Shown: positions 31,464 through 40,675 of the stretch, piece after piece
How the letters are laid out: each line of letters opens with the position of its first letter
How positions within the stretch are numbered: the first letter of the stretch is position 1
The notes under the pieces: generated by a model
Seen by the model: only the letters and a program-made list of their open reading frames with translations
Told to the model about the DNA's origin: nothing
Database searches by the model: none
Made by a program: the position numbers and the translations under genes
Source: Collinsella sp.
GTDB taxonomy: Bacteria > Actinomycetota > Coriobacteriia > Coriobacteriales > Coriobacteriaceae
DNA: 64,000 bases
Direction: 5' to 3'
NCBI GenBank assembly: GCA_019413925.1
Contig: DXMY01000026.1
Span: 1-64,000 of the forward strand

Positions 31464-32474
31464 ATGGCTCGCGAGAGTGCTCGTTCTAAGGATACGGCTA
31501 AGCCTGGCATCAAGGAAGTTGCAGCGGTGGCGGGGGTTTCGCCTACTACGGTATCTCGCGTGCTTAATAATCGCGGCTATATTAGCCAAGAGACCCGCGA
31601 TAAGGTCCATGCCGCGATGGAGCGCATCAACTATACGCCCAACGATATCGCCCGTGCCATGCTCAACGGTCGCCTGAACCTTATCGGTATGATCGTTCCC
31701 CTTGTGAGCAGCCCGTTCCATGCTCAGGTTGTGCAGGCGGTCGAGCGCACGTTAGCGGAAAACGGCTTTAAGATGTTGCTGTGCAACAGCGCCAATCGAC
31801 CCGATCTTGAGCGTTCCTATATTGACATGCTCCGCCGCAATATGGTCGACGGCGTCATCGTCAACTCCCTTAATATCGGTGCCGAGGCGTATGCCGAGAT
31901 GGGCTTGAGTCTGGTTGGTATCGACTGCGACCTTGGCGAAGCCTCTGTTCAGATTGCGAGCGACAGCTATAGCATCGGCGAACTTGCCACGCGTCGCCTG
32001 ATCGATGACGGATGTTCACGCATCCTGTGCCTGCGCAGCAATAGCCGCATGCGCATGCCTGCCAATAAGCGTACCGATGCCTACCTCGATGTTGTTGAGC
32101 AGGCCGGTTTGCCCGCGCTTGTCCGTGAGGTTGAGTTCGTTAAGCCCGACGACGAAAAGAGCGCGGTCGTTGCGAAGATCCTCGATGAGAACCCCGATAT
32201 TGACGGCATCTTTGCGGGAGACGACACGATGGCGGCTATCTGTCTTAACGTGATGAAGCAGCGCGGCTTGAGCGCTCCGGGCGATATTAAGGTCGTGGGC
32301 GCGGATGGTGCCCGCCGCACTATGACGTTTATGCCTGACTTAACAACCGTACGCCAAGATATCGATCGCATCGGAGAGCTCGCGGCGCAATCCATCATTG
32401 CTCTTATTAACGGCGAAAAGCCCGAATCGAATATCAAGCTCCCCGTTGAACTCATTGAGGGTAAAACCGCGTAG
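31464..32474 (+). CDS. LacI-family regulator of the sucrose/fructan cluster
   Basis: This 336-residue protein has the LacI headpiece (GIKEVAAVAGVSPTTVSRVLNNRGYISQETRDKV, with the hinge near residue 65) and a sugar-binding-type sensor domain starting around NLIGMIVPLVSSPF. Start ATG 31464 follows GGGGGAGGG. It stands in front of a GH32 gene, a sucrose-type PTS permease and a sucrose-6-phosphate hydrolase, with similar operator-like sites before itself and before the GH32 gene. It is probably the ScrR-like repressor of these genes, induced by a fructose-containing sugar or fructose phosphate. Confidence 0.85.
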   Translation: MARESARSKDTAKPGIKEVAAVAGVSPTTVSRVLNNRGYISQETRDKVHAAMERINYTPNDIARAMLNGRLNLIGMIVPLVSSPFHAQVVQAVERTLAENGFKMLLCNSANRPDLERSYIDMLRRNMVDGVIVNSLNIGAEAYAEMGLSLVGIDCDLGEASVQIASDSYSIGELATRRLIDDGCSRILCLRSNSRMRMPANKRTDAYLDVVEQAGLPALVREVEFVKPDDEKSAVVAKILDENPDIDGIFAGDDTMAAICLNVMKQRGLSAPGDIKVVGADGARRTMTFMPDLTTVRQDIDRIGELAAQSIIALINGEKPESNIKLPVELIEGKTA

Positions 32475-32526
32475 TTCATCCCGTGCCAAAAGAATTCCTC
32501 AAACACCTCTGATGACCGTTCGCCGG

Positions 32527-32640
32527 CATATGTCAACCGTTTGCCGACGACTGGAACTGCGAAAAGACGTATTGGTGTGAAAACGTTTGACATATGAAAA
32601 CGATTGACATATCTTGCAGTTGTACCGAGTTAGTATCTCG
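32527..32640 (+). promoter_or_regulatory. Promoter and three operator-like sites of the sucrose operon
   Basis: Two tandem sites GAAAACGTTTGACATATG (32579-32596) and GAAAACGATTGACATATC (32596-32613) are preceded by an inverted version CATATGTCAACCGTTT (32527-32542). Both tandem sites contain TTGACA; the first (32587-32592) has TATCTT 17 bp later (32610-32615) as a possible -10. A repressor bound here would cover the promoter. GAAAGGAAG (32643-32651) gives the ribosome site of the GH32 gene. Confidence 0.6.
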
Positions 32641-32658
32641 TGAGAAAGGAAGTCTCGG

Positions 32659-34041
32659 ATGCACAAGGTGTATTACCAGCCTGAGGGAATTTGGGTAGGC
32701 GACATCATGCCGTACGGCGAGGACGGCACGTTCTATCTCTATCATCAGCGTGACACGCGAAACCCCGGACCTTTCGGAGAGCCGTTTGGCTGGGCACTCG
32801 CGACAACCAAGGACTTCGTCAATTACAAAGACTTTGGCGAGAGCCTTGAGCGTGGCGGCGACGAGGAAGTCGACCAGTATGTTTATGCCGGCACGGTGTT
32901 TAAGGTGGGCGACAAGTACCATGCGCTCTACACTGGTTGCAATCGCGATAAGGTCAAGGCACGCTTGATGAAGCAGGTTCTTCTTCACGCAACGAGTGAC
33001 GACGCCGTCAAGTGGGAGAAGAACATCGCCGAGACGCTGCTTCCGCCCCAGGAGGGTTACGATGACCGCAACTGGCGCGATCCCTTTGTGCTTTGGGATG
33101 AGGAGAACGAAGAGTACATGCTCATCCTCGGCACGCGTGTGGGCGAGGACAAGCGTCTGATGACCGGTCGTCTGGTCAAGTTCACCTCCAAGGACCTGGA
33201 TACCTGGGAGTTCCAGGGCGACTGGTGGAATCCGGGCCTGTACACCATGTTCGAGATGCCTGATCTCTTTAAGATGGGCGACTGGTGGTATCTGGTGTTC
33301 TCCGAGTACAGTGATGGCAACAAGACCCGTTACCGCATGTCTCGCTCTATCAACGGTCCTTGGATCACTCCTGCGGACGATTCCTTCGATGGCCGCGCGT
33401 ACTATGCCGCGCGTACCGCATTTGATGGTGAGCGCCGCGTTCTCTTTGGTTGGGTTCCTACGCGTGACGAGGGCGGTGACCCCAGCTCTTACCTGTGGGG
33501 TGGCACCTTTATGCCCCTCGAGATCGTTCAGCGTGCCGACGGAACGCTCGGCACCAAGCTCCCCGACAGCATGCTTGGCGCCTTTGGCGAGGGCAAGGCT
33601 GTCGAGACCTTTGAGCTTTCCTGCGAGTCGGGCAAGGTCGAGCAGGTGCTCGCCGCGGATGCCGGCTCCACCTACTTGCTCGATGCCGACATTGAGCTCG
33701 GCGGTAACGCTGCCGGCTTCTCGGTCAAGTTCGCCGAGGACGCCGAGTCCGGTCTTGCCTATGAGTTCCGCGCCAACCTGCGCGAGGGCAAGCTCGAGTT
33801 CACGCCGGCTCCCCAGTACCCGTGGTTCCAGGTCAACAACATGGGCCTCGAGCGTCCGTTGTTCTTTAAGGGCGAGGGCACTCACCATGTGCGTCTGGTC
33901 GTCGACGACGACATCGCGACCATCTTTGTCGATGATGTTGCGCTCAACGCTCGCTTCTGCAACAAGCAGGGCCAGGGTGTGGCGCTTACCGTCACCGACG
34001 GTGCGCTCAAGTGCGCAAACGCAACGATCGCGTCTCTGTAG
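32659..34041 (+). CDS. GH32-family fructosidase-like protein with altered nucleophile motif
   Basis: This 460-residue protein has the GH32 five-bladed propeller followed by a C-terminal beta-sandwich (from about residue 310). The RDP motif is seen in NWRDPFV and the acid/base motif as FEMPDL (E kept, the usual Cys replaced by Met). The first motif is PEGIWVGDIMP instead of W-x-N-D-P-N-G: the nucleophile Asp is kept, but Asn is replaced by Gly. It lacks a signal peptide, so it should act on an imported sugar in the cytoplasm. It is the first gene of the sucrose operon; a canonical GH32 lies at 35640. A fructan-oligosaccharide or modified-sucrose substrate is possible. Confidence 0.82.
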   Translation: MHKVYYQPEGIWVGDIMPYGEDGTFYLYHQRDTRNPGPFGEPFGWALATTKDFVNYKDFGESLERGGDEEVDQYVYAGTVFKVGDKYHALYTGCNRDKVKARLMKQVLLHATSDDAVKWEKNIAETLLPPQEGYDDRNWRDPFVLWDEENEEYMLILGTRVGEDKRLMTGRLVKFTSKDLDTWEFQGDWWNPGLYTMFEMPDLFKMGDWWYLVFSEYSDGNKTRYRMSRSINGPWITPADDSFDGRAYYAARTAFDGERRVLFGWVPTRDEGGDPSSYLWGGTFMPLEIVQRADGTLGTKLPDSMLGAFGEGKAVETFELSCESGKVEQVLAADAGSTYLLDADIELGGNAAGFSVKFAEDAESGLAYEFRANLREGKLEFTPAPQYPWFQVNNMGLERPLFFKGEGTHHVRLVVDDDIATIFVDDVALNARFCNKQGQGVALTVTDGALKCANATIASL

Positions 34042-34086
34042 CGGCAACGAACCGTTTTATGATTTAGAAAAGGAATGGAGAGGAAC

Positions 34087-35538
34087 ATGGACTACAAGGC
34101 AGTGTCCCAGCAAGTCGTCGACAACGTCGGCGGACTGGAGAACATCGAGGGCTCCACGCATTGCGTGACCCGTCTGCGTCTGGTGCTCAAGGATACGAGC
34201 AAATACAACAAGGCCGAGCTTGAGAACATCGATGGCGTCAAGGGCGTGCTGTACAACAGCGGCCAGCTCATGATCATCTTCGGTACCGGTACCGTCAACA
34301 AGGTTTACGATGAGTTTATGGCTCTGACGGGCGTTAAGGAGATCAGTGCTTCCGAGGTCAAGGGCGCCGAGGCGGACAAGAAGGGCAAGTTCTTCTCGGT
34401 CCTCAAGGTATTCTCGGACATCTTTATCCCCATCATTCCCGCCTTCGTCGGCGCTGCAATCATCATCGGCCTTAAGTCGCTGATCGTTGCCAACGGCCTC
34501 TTTGGCATGGAGGGCAGCCTCGCCGATCACAGCGAGTTCCTCAAGAACCTCGCAAGCTTCTTTGCCATTATCGCCACCACGTTCGACTACCTGCCTGTCC
34601 TGGTTATGTACAGCGCGGTCAAGCGTTTTGGCGGTAACCCGATCCTGGGCATCCTCGTCGGTATCGTCATGGTTCACCCGAGCCTTATGAACCGCAACAC
34701 GTTCGTTATGGACCCGACGGGTGCTGAGTACTGGAACTTCGGTCCGCTATCCATTCCCATGGTTGCTTTCCAGGGCGGTGTGTTCCCCGCAATCCTGACT
34801 GCCTGGTTTATGGCCAAGGTCGAGAAGATTGCCCAGAAGTACATCCCCGAGGTCGTTTCGTTCGTCTTTGTCCCGACCGTTACCCTGATTCTTGCTAACG
34901 TTGCCCTGTTCACCGTGTTCGGCCCGCTCGGCAACCTGATCGGTGACGTCCTCGCCGGCGTAATCGATATCCTGTACAACAGGATGGGCGTCTTTGGTGC
35001 CTTTGTCTTCGCCGCGTTCCTGCAGCCGCTCGTCGTTACCGGTACGCATCAGTTCATCCAGGGTATCGAGGCAAACCTTGTTGCCACGACTGGCTTCAAC
35101 TACATCCAGGCCATCTGGTCGGTTTCCATCATCGCCCAGGGCGGCGGCGCCATCGGTATGTACCTCATTCACAAGAAGCACTCCAAAGAGCGCAACATCT
35201 GCATGTCGTCCTTTATCCCGACGCTGGTCGGAATCTCCGAGCCCGCTATCTTTGCTGCAAACATGCGCTATTCGATCATTCCGTTCATCTGCGCATGCAT
35301 CGGTGCAGGCTGCGGCGGTGCCTTCGTCAAGCTCTTTGAGGTGCGCGCTATCGGTCAGGGTCTGACCGGCGTGCTTGGCCTGCTCATCGTCACGCCCGAG
35401 ACCCTCGTGTGGTATGTGGCTGGCAATCTCATCGCCTTTATCGTGCCGATCGTCTTGATCTTTGCCTACAACAAGGCAAAGGGCGTGCCGACCACCGATG
35501 AAGAGGGCGCTGGCGCTGGCTTCGACGTTAGCTTCTAG
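34087..35538 (+). CDS. PTS sucrose/beta-glucoside-type EIIBC permease
   Basis: This 483-residue protein has an N-terminal EIIB domain with phospho-cysteine C26 in STHCVTRLRL, then an EIIC membrane domain of about ten helices beginning near residue 105 (FFSVLKVFSDIFIPIIPAF). The conserved EIIC segments GTHQFIQGIEANLVATTG and LVGISEPAIFAANMR are present. No EIIA domain is attached, so a general glucose-type EIIA from elsewhere must supply phosphate. The product of transport would be sucrose-6-phosphate or a related phosphorylated disaccharide. ATG 34087 follows GGAGAGGAAC; an ATG at 34075 adds four residues. Confidence 0.9.
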   Translation: MDYKAVSQQVVDNVGGLENIEGSTHCVTRLRLVLKDTSKYNKAELENIDGVKGVLYNSGQLMIIFGTGTVNKVYDEFMALTGVKEISASEVKGAEADKKGKFFSVLKVFSDIFIPIIPAFVGAAIIIGLKSLIVANGLFGMEGSLADHSEFLKNLASFFAIIATTFDYLPVLVMYSAVKRFGGNPILGILVGIVMVHPSLMNRNTFVMDPTGAEYWNFGPLSIPMVAFQGGVFPAILTAWFMAKVEKIAQKYIPEVVSFVFVPTVTLILANVALFTVFGPLGNLIGDVLAGVIDILYNRMGVFGAFVFAAFLQPLVVTGTHQFIQGIEANLVATTGFNYIQAIWSVSIIAQGGGAIGMYLIHKKHSKERNICMSSFIPTLVGISEPAIFAANMRYSIIPFICACIGAGCGGAFVKLFEVRAIGQGLTGVLGLLIVTPETLVWYVAGNLIAFIVPIVLIFAYNKAKGVPTTDEEGAGAGFDVSF

Positions 35539-35577
35539 TTGAGCCGTTCAGTGTAATCTGAGGATAAGTCCATTTGA

Positions 35578-35615
35578 GGAAGGGCGTTCGACTCGTGTGA
35601 GTCGAGCGTCCTTCC
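35578..35615 (+). promoter_or_regulatory. Intercistronic hairpin before the sucrose-6-phosphate hydrolase gene
   Basis: GGAAGGGCGTTCGACTC pairs with GAGTCGAGCGTCCTTCC across a GTGT loop, with three weak pairs. No T-run follows, so RNA processing or stabilisation is more likely than termination. Confidence 0.6.
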
Positions 35616-35639
35616 CCATAGACGAGAAAGTCAACGGCG

Positions 35640-37082
35640 ATGTTAAATCAAAAAAACAAGGTGACACGCGCGGACTATGAGCAGTGGCGTGTCGGACAGG
35701 ATGAGACGGCGGCTCGCATCGCGTCCGACCCCGATAGGCTTCTGTTCCATGTGGAGCCTGAGCTTGGCTGGCTCAACGACCCCAACGGTTTGGTTCAGAT
35801 TGGTGATACGTATCACATCTATCATCAATACGATCCGTTCGATGCTGCGCATGGCGGTCCAGTGCTTTGGAACCATCTGACGACAAAGGATTTTGTGACG
35901 TACGAGAATCACGGCCCCGTGCTGTTCCCCGATTCCGATTTGGATTCGAGCGGAGCGTATTCTGGTTCTGCCTTTGTACGTGATGGCAAGATTCACTACT
36001 TCTATACCGGCAACGTCAAGCATTTTGACCGCGATGATTACGACTACGTGTTGACGGGCCGTGAGCAAAACCAGATTCATATGGTTGCCGAGAATCCCGA
36101 CGAATTGGGCGAGAAGCGCATGGCTGTTGGACCAGTCGATTACCCCGACGATATCGGTACGCACGTGCGCGACCCCAAGATCCTTGAGCACGATGGTATC
36201 TACTACATGGTTCTGGGCGCTCGTACGAAAGACGACCGTGGCTGCGTGCTTGTCTATACTTCGCTTGATTTAGGGGTCTGGAGCTATGCGACGCGCATTG
36301 AGCTGGGCGAGAAGTTTGGCTTTATGTGGGAGTGCCCTGATCTGTTTGAGCTTGATGGCGAGCTTATTCTCGTTTGCTGTCCGCAGGGTGTGCCTGCCGA
36401 TGGTTGGCGTTACCGCAATCCGCATCAGTGCGTGTGGTTCCCCATCGAGGCCGATTGGGAGGCGCCGAGCTTTAAAATCGTCGGGAAGGGCATGCCCCCG
36501 ATGGTCGATGCCGGTTTTGATTTCTATGCTCCGCAGTCCTTTGAGGATGCTGCAGGCCGGCGATTGATGATCGGATGGTCGGGTTGCCCCGATGCGACGG
36601 CGGAAAACCCGACGGTGGCGCGCGGGTGGCAGTGCGCGTTGACGGTGCCGCGAGAGCTGAGCATGCGCGATGGTAAGCTCTGCCAGCAGCCGGCGCACGA
36701 GATTGAGAGGATGCGCGGCGACTGCGTTCGCACGACAGGCGGTGAAACCGTTGAGGAGCCGGGCCGCCTGTTTGATCTCGTGGTTTCCTGTGAGGGCGCC
36801 AAGATGGTTGAGCTCGAGATTCGCAAGGGTGTCTTTGTGCGCTATGCGGACGGGATGCTTACCCTCGACATGGGTGACGAAGGCTATGGGCGCGACCAGA
36901 GGTCGATTGAGCTCGGCGAGCTTCGCGACCTGCGCGTGCTTTCGGACACTACGATGGTCGAGATTTTTGCGAACGGCGGTGAGGCGGCACTTACGAGCCG
37001 TACCTATTCGTCGGCGGTTCCGGCGATGGCGCTGCACGCCGAGGGCGCGGCGTCGATGGATTTCTACCGCCTCGCTCATTAA
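35640..37082 (+). CDS. Sucrose-6-phosphate hydrolase (GH32)
   Basis: This 480-residue GH32 enzyme has all three canonical motifs: WLNDPNGL with the nucleophile Asp (about residue 47), HVRDPK, and WECPDLF with the acid/base Glu. It should cleave sucrose-6-phosphate delivered by the EIIBC permease into glucose-6-phosphate and fructose. A C-terminal beta-sandwich follows the propeller. The ATG at 35640 has only a weak ribosome site (GAGAAAG), so translation may depend on the upstream hairpin or coupling. The gene closes the sucrose cluster. Confidence 0.92.
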   Translation: MLNQKNKVTRADYEQWRVGQDETAARIASDPDRLLFHVEPELGWLNDPNGLVQIGDTYHIYHQYDPFDAAHGGPVLWNHLTTKDFVTYENHGPVLFPDSDLDSSGAYSGSAFVRDGKIHYFYTGNVKHFDRDDYDYVLTGREQNQIHMVAENPDELGEKRMAVGPVDYPDDIGTHVRDPKILEHDGIYYMVLGARTKDDRGCVLVYTSLDLGVWSYATRIELGEKFGFMWECPDLFELDGELILVCCPQGVPADGWRYRNPHQCVWFPIEADWEAPSFKIVGKGMPPMVDAGFDFYAPQSFEDAAGRRLMIGWSGCPDATAENPTVARGWQCALTVPRELSMRDGKLCQQPAHEIERMRGDCVRTTGGETVEEPGRLFDLVVSCEGAKMVELEIRKGVFVRYADGMLTLDMGDEGYGRDQRSIELGELRDLRVLSDTTMVEIFANGGEAALTSRTYSSAVPAMALHAEGAASMDFYRLAH

Positions 37083-37234
37083 CCGTGCATGGAGCACGAT
37101 TGGACTTGTTGGGCGGAATGTGTCGCAGTTGCCGCGGCCAACTACCGTTTATCGCGTATAGCGACCGTTTGCGGAATAAGTAACACTCCTTAATAAACCG
37201 TGTAAAATCTCAGTTAAGCACGGAGTTTTCCAGG

Positions 37235-37276
37235 GAGACGCTGTCCTTTGTTATGTGCAAAGGGCGGCGTCTCTTT
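37235..37276 (+). terminator. Nested hairpin terminator
   Basis: GAGACGC (37235-37241) pairs with GCGTCTC, and inside it CCTTTG pairs with CAAAGG; TTT follows. It lies 150 bp after the sucrose hydrolase gene and 80 bp before the DegV gene. Confidence 0.6.
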
Positions 37277-37357
37277 GGCGCTTAGATGCCGTTGTGCAAC
37301 AGCGCGACGCGCGTGTCATGTATTGAAAAGCCAATGTCGAGATGGGTCGTGATAAGA

Positions 37358-38212
37358 ATGGGCAAGTATGTAATCGTGGTTGAGTCTGGGTCGGATGTAA
37401 CGCCGGAGCTCTGCGAGCGCTACGGCATCGTGCGCGTGCCCATGCATGTCACGATTGGTGACGAGACCGTCGAGGACGGCTCGATCGATCCGCTCGAGAT
37501 TTATTCGCGCTGCAACGAGTTTGGTGTGATGCCCAAGACCAGTGGCTGTTCGCCAGCGGATTTTGCGCATGTGTACGACCGCATCCATGCCGAGCAACCC
37601 GACGCGACTATTTTGCATCTTGCATATTCCGAGGCCACGACCTGTTCGCATCAGTCCTCTAAGATTGCGGCTCAGGGGCGCGACTACGTGTTCTCCATGG
37701 ACACGCGCTTTGTCTCGGTGGGCCAGTCGCTCGTTGTCGTCGAGACCGCCAAGTATATTGAGGCTCATCCCGATGCCACCGTTGACGAGATCTTTGCATT
37801 TACGAACTCCGTCATGGACCGCGTGCTGCTGGGTTTTGTTCCTACGGACCTTGCCTTCCTTAAGGCGGGCGGTCGCTTGTCCAACGTCGCATTCCTTGGT
37901 GCCCATCTGCTCAAGATTAAGCCCTGCATTGAGGTGACGGGCGGTAAGTTCGTGGCGACCAAGAAGTTCCGCGGTTCTATGCTCAAGTGCGCCCGCGCCT
38001 TCATTGACCACATGGTTGCGAAGGGCGAGATTGACTACTCGCACATTGGCCTGGCGTATTCGGTGGGCCTTTCCCAGGAGCTGCGCGATGACATGGAAGT
38101 CTATGCGCATGACCTGGGCTTTAAGGACGTTATCTGGACTCAAGTCGGCGGCGTCATCTCGAGCCACTGTGGCCCGACCGCCTTCGGTGCGGTGCTCACG
38201 CTTAAGGCGTAA
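37358..38212 (+). CDS. DegV-family fatty-acid-binding-like protein
   Basis: This 284-residue protein matches the DegV/FakB family: the opening GKYVIVVESGSDVTPEL, the mid segment TSGCSPADFAHVYDRI, LAYSEATTCSHQSSKIAA, and RLSNVAFLGAHLLKIKPCIEV. Family members bind a fatty acid and present it to FakA kinase for phospholipid synthesis. FakA is not in the window. The start at 37358 is the most conserved-looking one but has a poor ribosome site; upstream ATG 37334 is an alternative. It is a lone gene. Confidence 0.85.
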   Translation: MGKYVIVVESGSDVTPELCERYGIVRVPMHVTIGDETVEDGSIDPLEIYSRCNEFGVMPKTSGCSPADFAHVYDRIHAEQPDATILHLAYSEATTCSHQSSKIAAQGRDYVFSMDTRFVSVGQSLVVVETAKYIEAHPDATVDEIFAFTNSVMDRVLLGFVPTDLAFLKAGGRLSNVAFLGAHLLKIKPCIEVTGGKFVATKKFRGSMLKCARAFIDHMVAKGEIDYSHIGLAYSVGLSQELRDDMEVYAHDLGFKDVIWTQVGGVISSHCGPTAFGAVLTLKA

Positions 38213-38398
38213 GGTCTGGCGTTTATCGAATTCTATTGCCACGGTGGCGGGCGGGTTGCGATAACCCTCCCGCCGCTCTTGCGTGGGGCCAAATAGAACA
38301 ACCCAATTGACCACTAAACCGTTTCACCATCATGCGTATGGGCTAGAATGGCTCTGGCATTTATGTAACTAAAACCAATGAGAGGCAAGGTAGCGGGA

Positions 38399-39217
38399 AT
38401 GGCTGAGATGACGCTCGAGGGTGTGGACGCTCGTCCCGAGGACTCCGCGTTTGCCCTGGGCCGCGTACATTCGATTGAAACGATGGGTACGGTCGACGGA
38501 CCCGGCATCCGCTTCGTAGTGTTTGTCCAAGGCTGTCCCATGCGCTGTGCGTATTGCCACAATCCCGATACCTGGTCTGTTAACGGCGGCACCATGGTGA
38601 CAGTCGAGCACCTGATGGACGAGTTCCAGAGCAACCATGAGTTCTATCGCAGCGGCGGCATTACGGTTTCGGGTGGCGAGCCGCTTCTGCAGCCCGAGTT
38701 TTTGGCCGACCTGTTCCGTGCAATGCACAACAACCCCGATGGCCGCGTGCATACCTGCCTGGATAGCTGTGGCTACGCCTTCGACCCTCAGCATCCCGAG
38801 AAGTTCGATGCCGTGCTCAACGAGACCGACATGGTACTGCTCGATATTAAGCATGCCGACCCGGTCGAGCATAAAAAGCTGACCGGTTGTGATCCCGCAC
38901 GCATCCTGGCGTTTGGCGATGAGCTTGCACGTCGCAAGATCAAGGTCGTTATCCGCCACGTGGTGGTGCCGGGCATTACCGACACGGTGGAGGAGTGCGA
39001 GAAGCTCGGTCGCCTCATCGCTCCATGGCACAACGTGGTGGGCCTGGAAATGCTGCCGTATCACACGATGGGTGTCGTCAAGTACGAGCAACTGGGCATT
39101 CCCTATAAGCTCGAGGGCGTGCCCCAGATGGATACCGCGCGCATGCCCGAGTTGCGCAATGCCGTTATGACCGGCATGAAAAAGCGCCGTGCGGAGCTCA
39201 AAAACGCTATCGGATAG
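38399..39217 (+). CDS. pflA: Pyruvate formate-lyase activating enzyme (radical SAM)
   Basis: This 272-residue radical-SAM protein installs the glycyl radical on PFL. The iron-sulfur motif C-x3-C-x2-C is GCPMRCAYCHNPDTW, and the glycine-rich SAM motif is TVSGGEPLLQPEF. A second cofactor stretch VHTCLDSCGY and DIKHADPVEHKKLTG follows. It is 7.6 kb from the split PFL genes rather than next to them as in many bacteria. ATG 38399 was preferred over 38378 because AAGG and GGGA precede it. Its substrate here should be the separate GrcA-like chain. Confidence 0.9.
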   Translation: MAEMTLEGVDARPEDSAFALGRVHSIETMGTVDGPGIRFVVFVQGCPMRCAYCHNPDTWSVNGGTMVTVEHLMDEFQSNHEFYRSGGITVSGGEPLLQPEFLADLFRAMHNNPDGRVHTCLDSCGYAFDPQHPEKFDAVLNETDMVLLDIKHADPVEHKKLTGCDPARILAFGDELARRKIKVVIRHVVVPGITDTVEECEKLGRLIAPWHNVVGLEMLPYHTMGVVKYEQLGIPYKLEGVPQMDTARMPELRNAVMTGMKKRRAELKNAIG

Positions 39218-39253
39218 CATGCCATAGCCCTCATATCCCCTCGTTCCCAGCTG

Positions 39254-39321
39254 AGTTGCGGTGGAATAGTTCTTGTTTTTAGGCCCATGTCGCCCAAACA
39301 GGAACCATTTCACCGCAACTT
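39254..39321. repeat. Hairpin family F, copy F1
   Basis: AGTTGCGGTGGAATAGTTC pairs with GGAACCATTTCACCGCAACT; most differences between arms are G-T pairs. A second copy with different central bases is at 57027-57097. It follows pflA by 36 bp. Confidence 0.75.
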
Positions 39322-39478
39322 CGTTTTGGGTAGAGATGCGCAACAGAATCGTGCCATTTGGATAAATACGCTTGTGGTTTCTTTAAAGACACCTTAAACG
39401 CTGCTGAATATCTTTGGAAAGAAATGCCTGCTCGGTATCATGCTGCTCGTATATAAACGGTGGCAGTCAGGAGACCAC

Positions 39479-40597
39479 GTGCGAAACATCGCATCGCGGG
39501 ACGAGTATGTGCCGCAGCATGGCAGCAGATATAAGACGAAGGGCACGTCTTCGCGTGGTCTTGCCGGCGCTCGCATCAGCGTGAGGAAGATTGCCGCCAT
39601 TGGGATGCTAACGTCGGCGGTTATTATCCTCGGAATTACCGTTAAAACCTACGCCTCGGAGCGAACGGGGCGCCCAGATGCGTCAACGGTACAGCTGCAA
39701 AACGAGAAGGTTTCAAAGCCCAAAGCGTCGGCAGATCAAGCTCTGTCGACGGCAGATCTTAAGACGAGACTTTCGAAGGCGGACTTCAACGATATCCCTT
39801 CGGGTGATACCGTTCGGACCTTCTCGTTGGTGGATAACAAGACTCCTGCCTTGGAGGATGAGAGCCTTGCCTTGCTCCAGGATGCCCTGTGTCGGGCGCA
39901 GGAGCTGGGCGATGTGGGTGTAGTGTTCTACGACCTATCGAGCGGTAGGGGCGTGACGTATAACGCTGATGTCGAGGTGTATGGAGCGAGCAGCTACAAA
40001 GCGCTGTATGCGCTCTATATTTGCGAGACGTTGGTCGAATCGGGGCAGGTGTCGCTCGATGGGCCTTTAGCCACGTATGGTGGTTACAGCATGGGCTGGC
40101 AGACGGTGCGCAACCTTATCGAGAATGCCGTCGTCAACTCAGACAACGATTCGTTTATCGCGTTACGCGCGGCGTTTGACCATGATGGCTATGAGGATTG
40201 GATTGCCAATCTGGGTGTTGATGACGAAACGGCACTGAATCCGATGAGTGATTTTCCGACCTACTGCCCGCGCACTTCTGCGAGGTTATGGCGTGAGATG
40301 AGCGAGTATCTGAGCATGGATACCGAGACTTCACAGTGGTTGTCGGGCCTTCTGGCATCAACATCGCGCTCGTTTATTCGCGATGGCATTGCGGACGAGC
40401 AGGTTTTGGTGCGCAACAAGGCAGGCTGGATTAGCGAGGATGGTTACTACTCGACATGCGATGCGGGCCTTATCGACATCGATGGCTGTACCTATGTCAT
40501 GGGTATCATGACATCGATGCCGTGGAGCGACCGCTCGAGCGAGGTTACGGCCGCGATTGCAAAGGCTCTGTTTGATACGCGAGCTGCACTGGCTTAG
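39479..40597 (+). CDS. Membrane-anchored beta-lactamase-like serine hydrolase
   Basis: This 372-residue protein has one N-terminal membrane segment (KIAAIGMLTSAVIILGITV), a Ser/Ala/Lys-rich linker, and a C-terminal class-A beta-lactamase-like domain. The SxxK motif is in GASSYKALY, the SxN motif in VNSDNDSF, and the K-T-G equivalent is KAGW. The altered last motif argues against an efficient beta-lactamase and for a cell-wall-related hydrolase or relic acting outside the membrane. GTG 39479 was chosen because AGGAG lies 5 bases upstream; ATG 39440 is an alternative that adds 13 residues. It is monocistronic. Confidence 0.8.
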   Translation: MRNIASRDEYVPQHGSRYKTKGTSSRGLAGARISVRKIAAIGMLTSAVIILGITVKTYASERTGRPDASTVQLQNEKVSKPKASADQALSTADLKTRLSKADFNDIPSGDTVRTFSLVDNKTPALEDESLALLQDALCRAQELGDVGVVFYDLSSGRGVTYNADVEVYGASSYKALYALYICETLVESGQVSLDGPLATYGGYSMGWQTVRNLIENAVVNSDNDSFIALRAAFDHDGYEDWIANLGVDDETALNPMSDFPTYCPRTSARLWREMSEYLSMDTETSQWLSGLLASTSRSFIRDGIADEQVLVRNKAGWISEDGYYSTCDAGLIDIDGCTYVMGIMTSMPWSDRSSEVTAAIAKALFDTRAALA

Positions 40598-40675
40598 CGT
40601 GTTCGTTTGACGAGGTCAAACAAAATGCTGGTACCATACCGTGGTTGAGAATTTCGAATAGGTTTGGGGAATGGC

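Noticed and set aside
39440..39478. ATG 39440 as start of the beta-lactamase-like gene
   Set aside because: The ribosome site AGGAG is placed correctly for GTG 39479, not for this ATG; kept only as an alternative.
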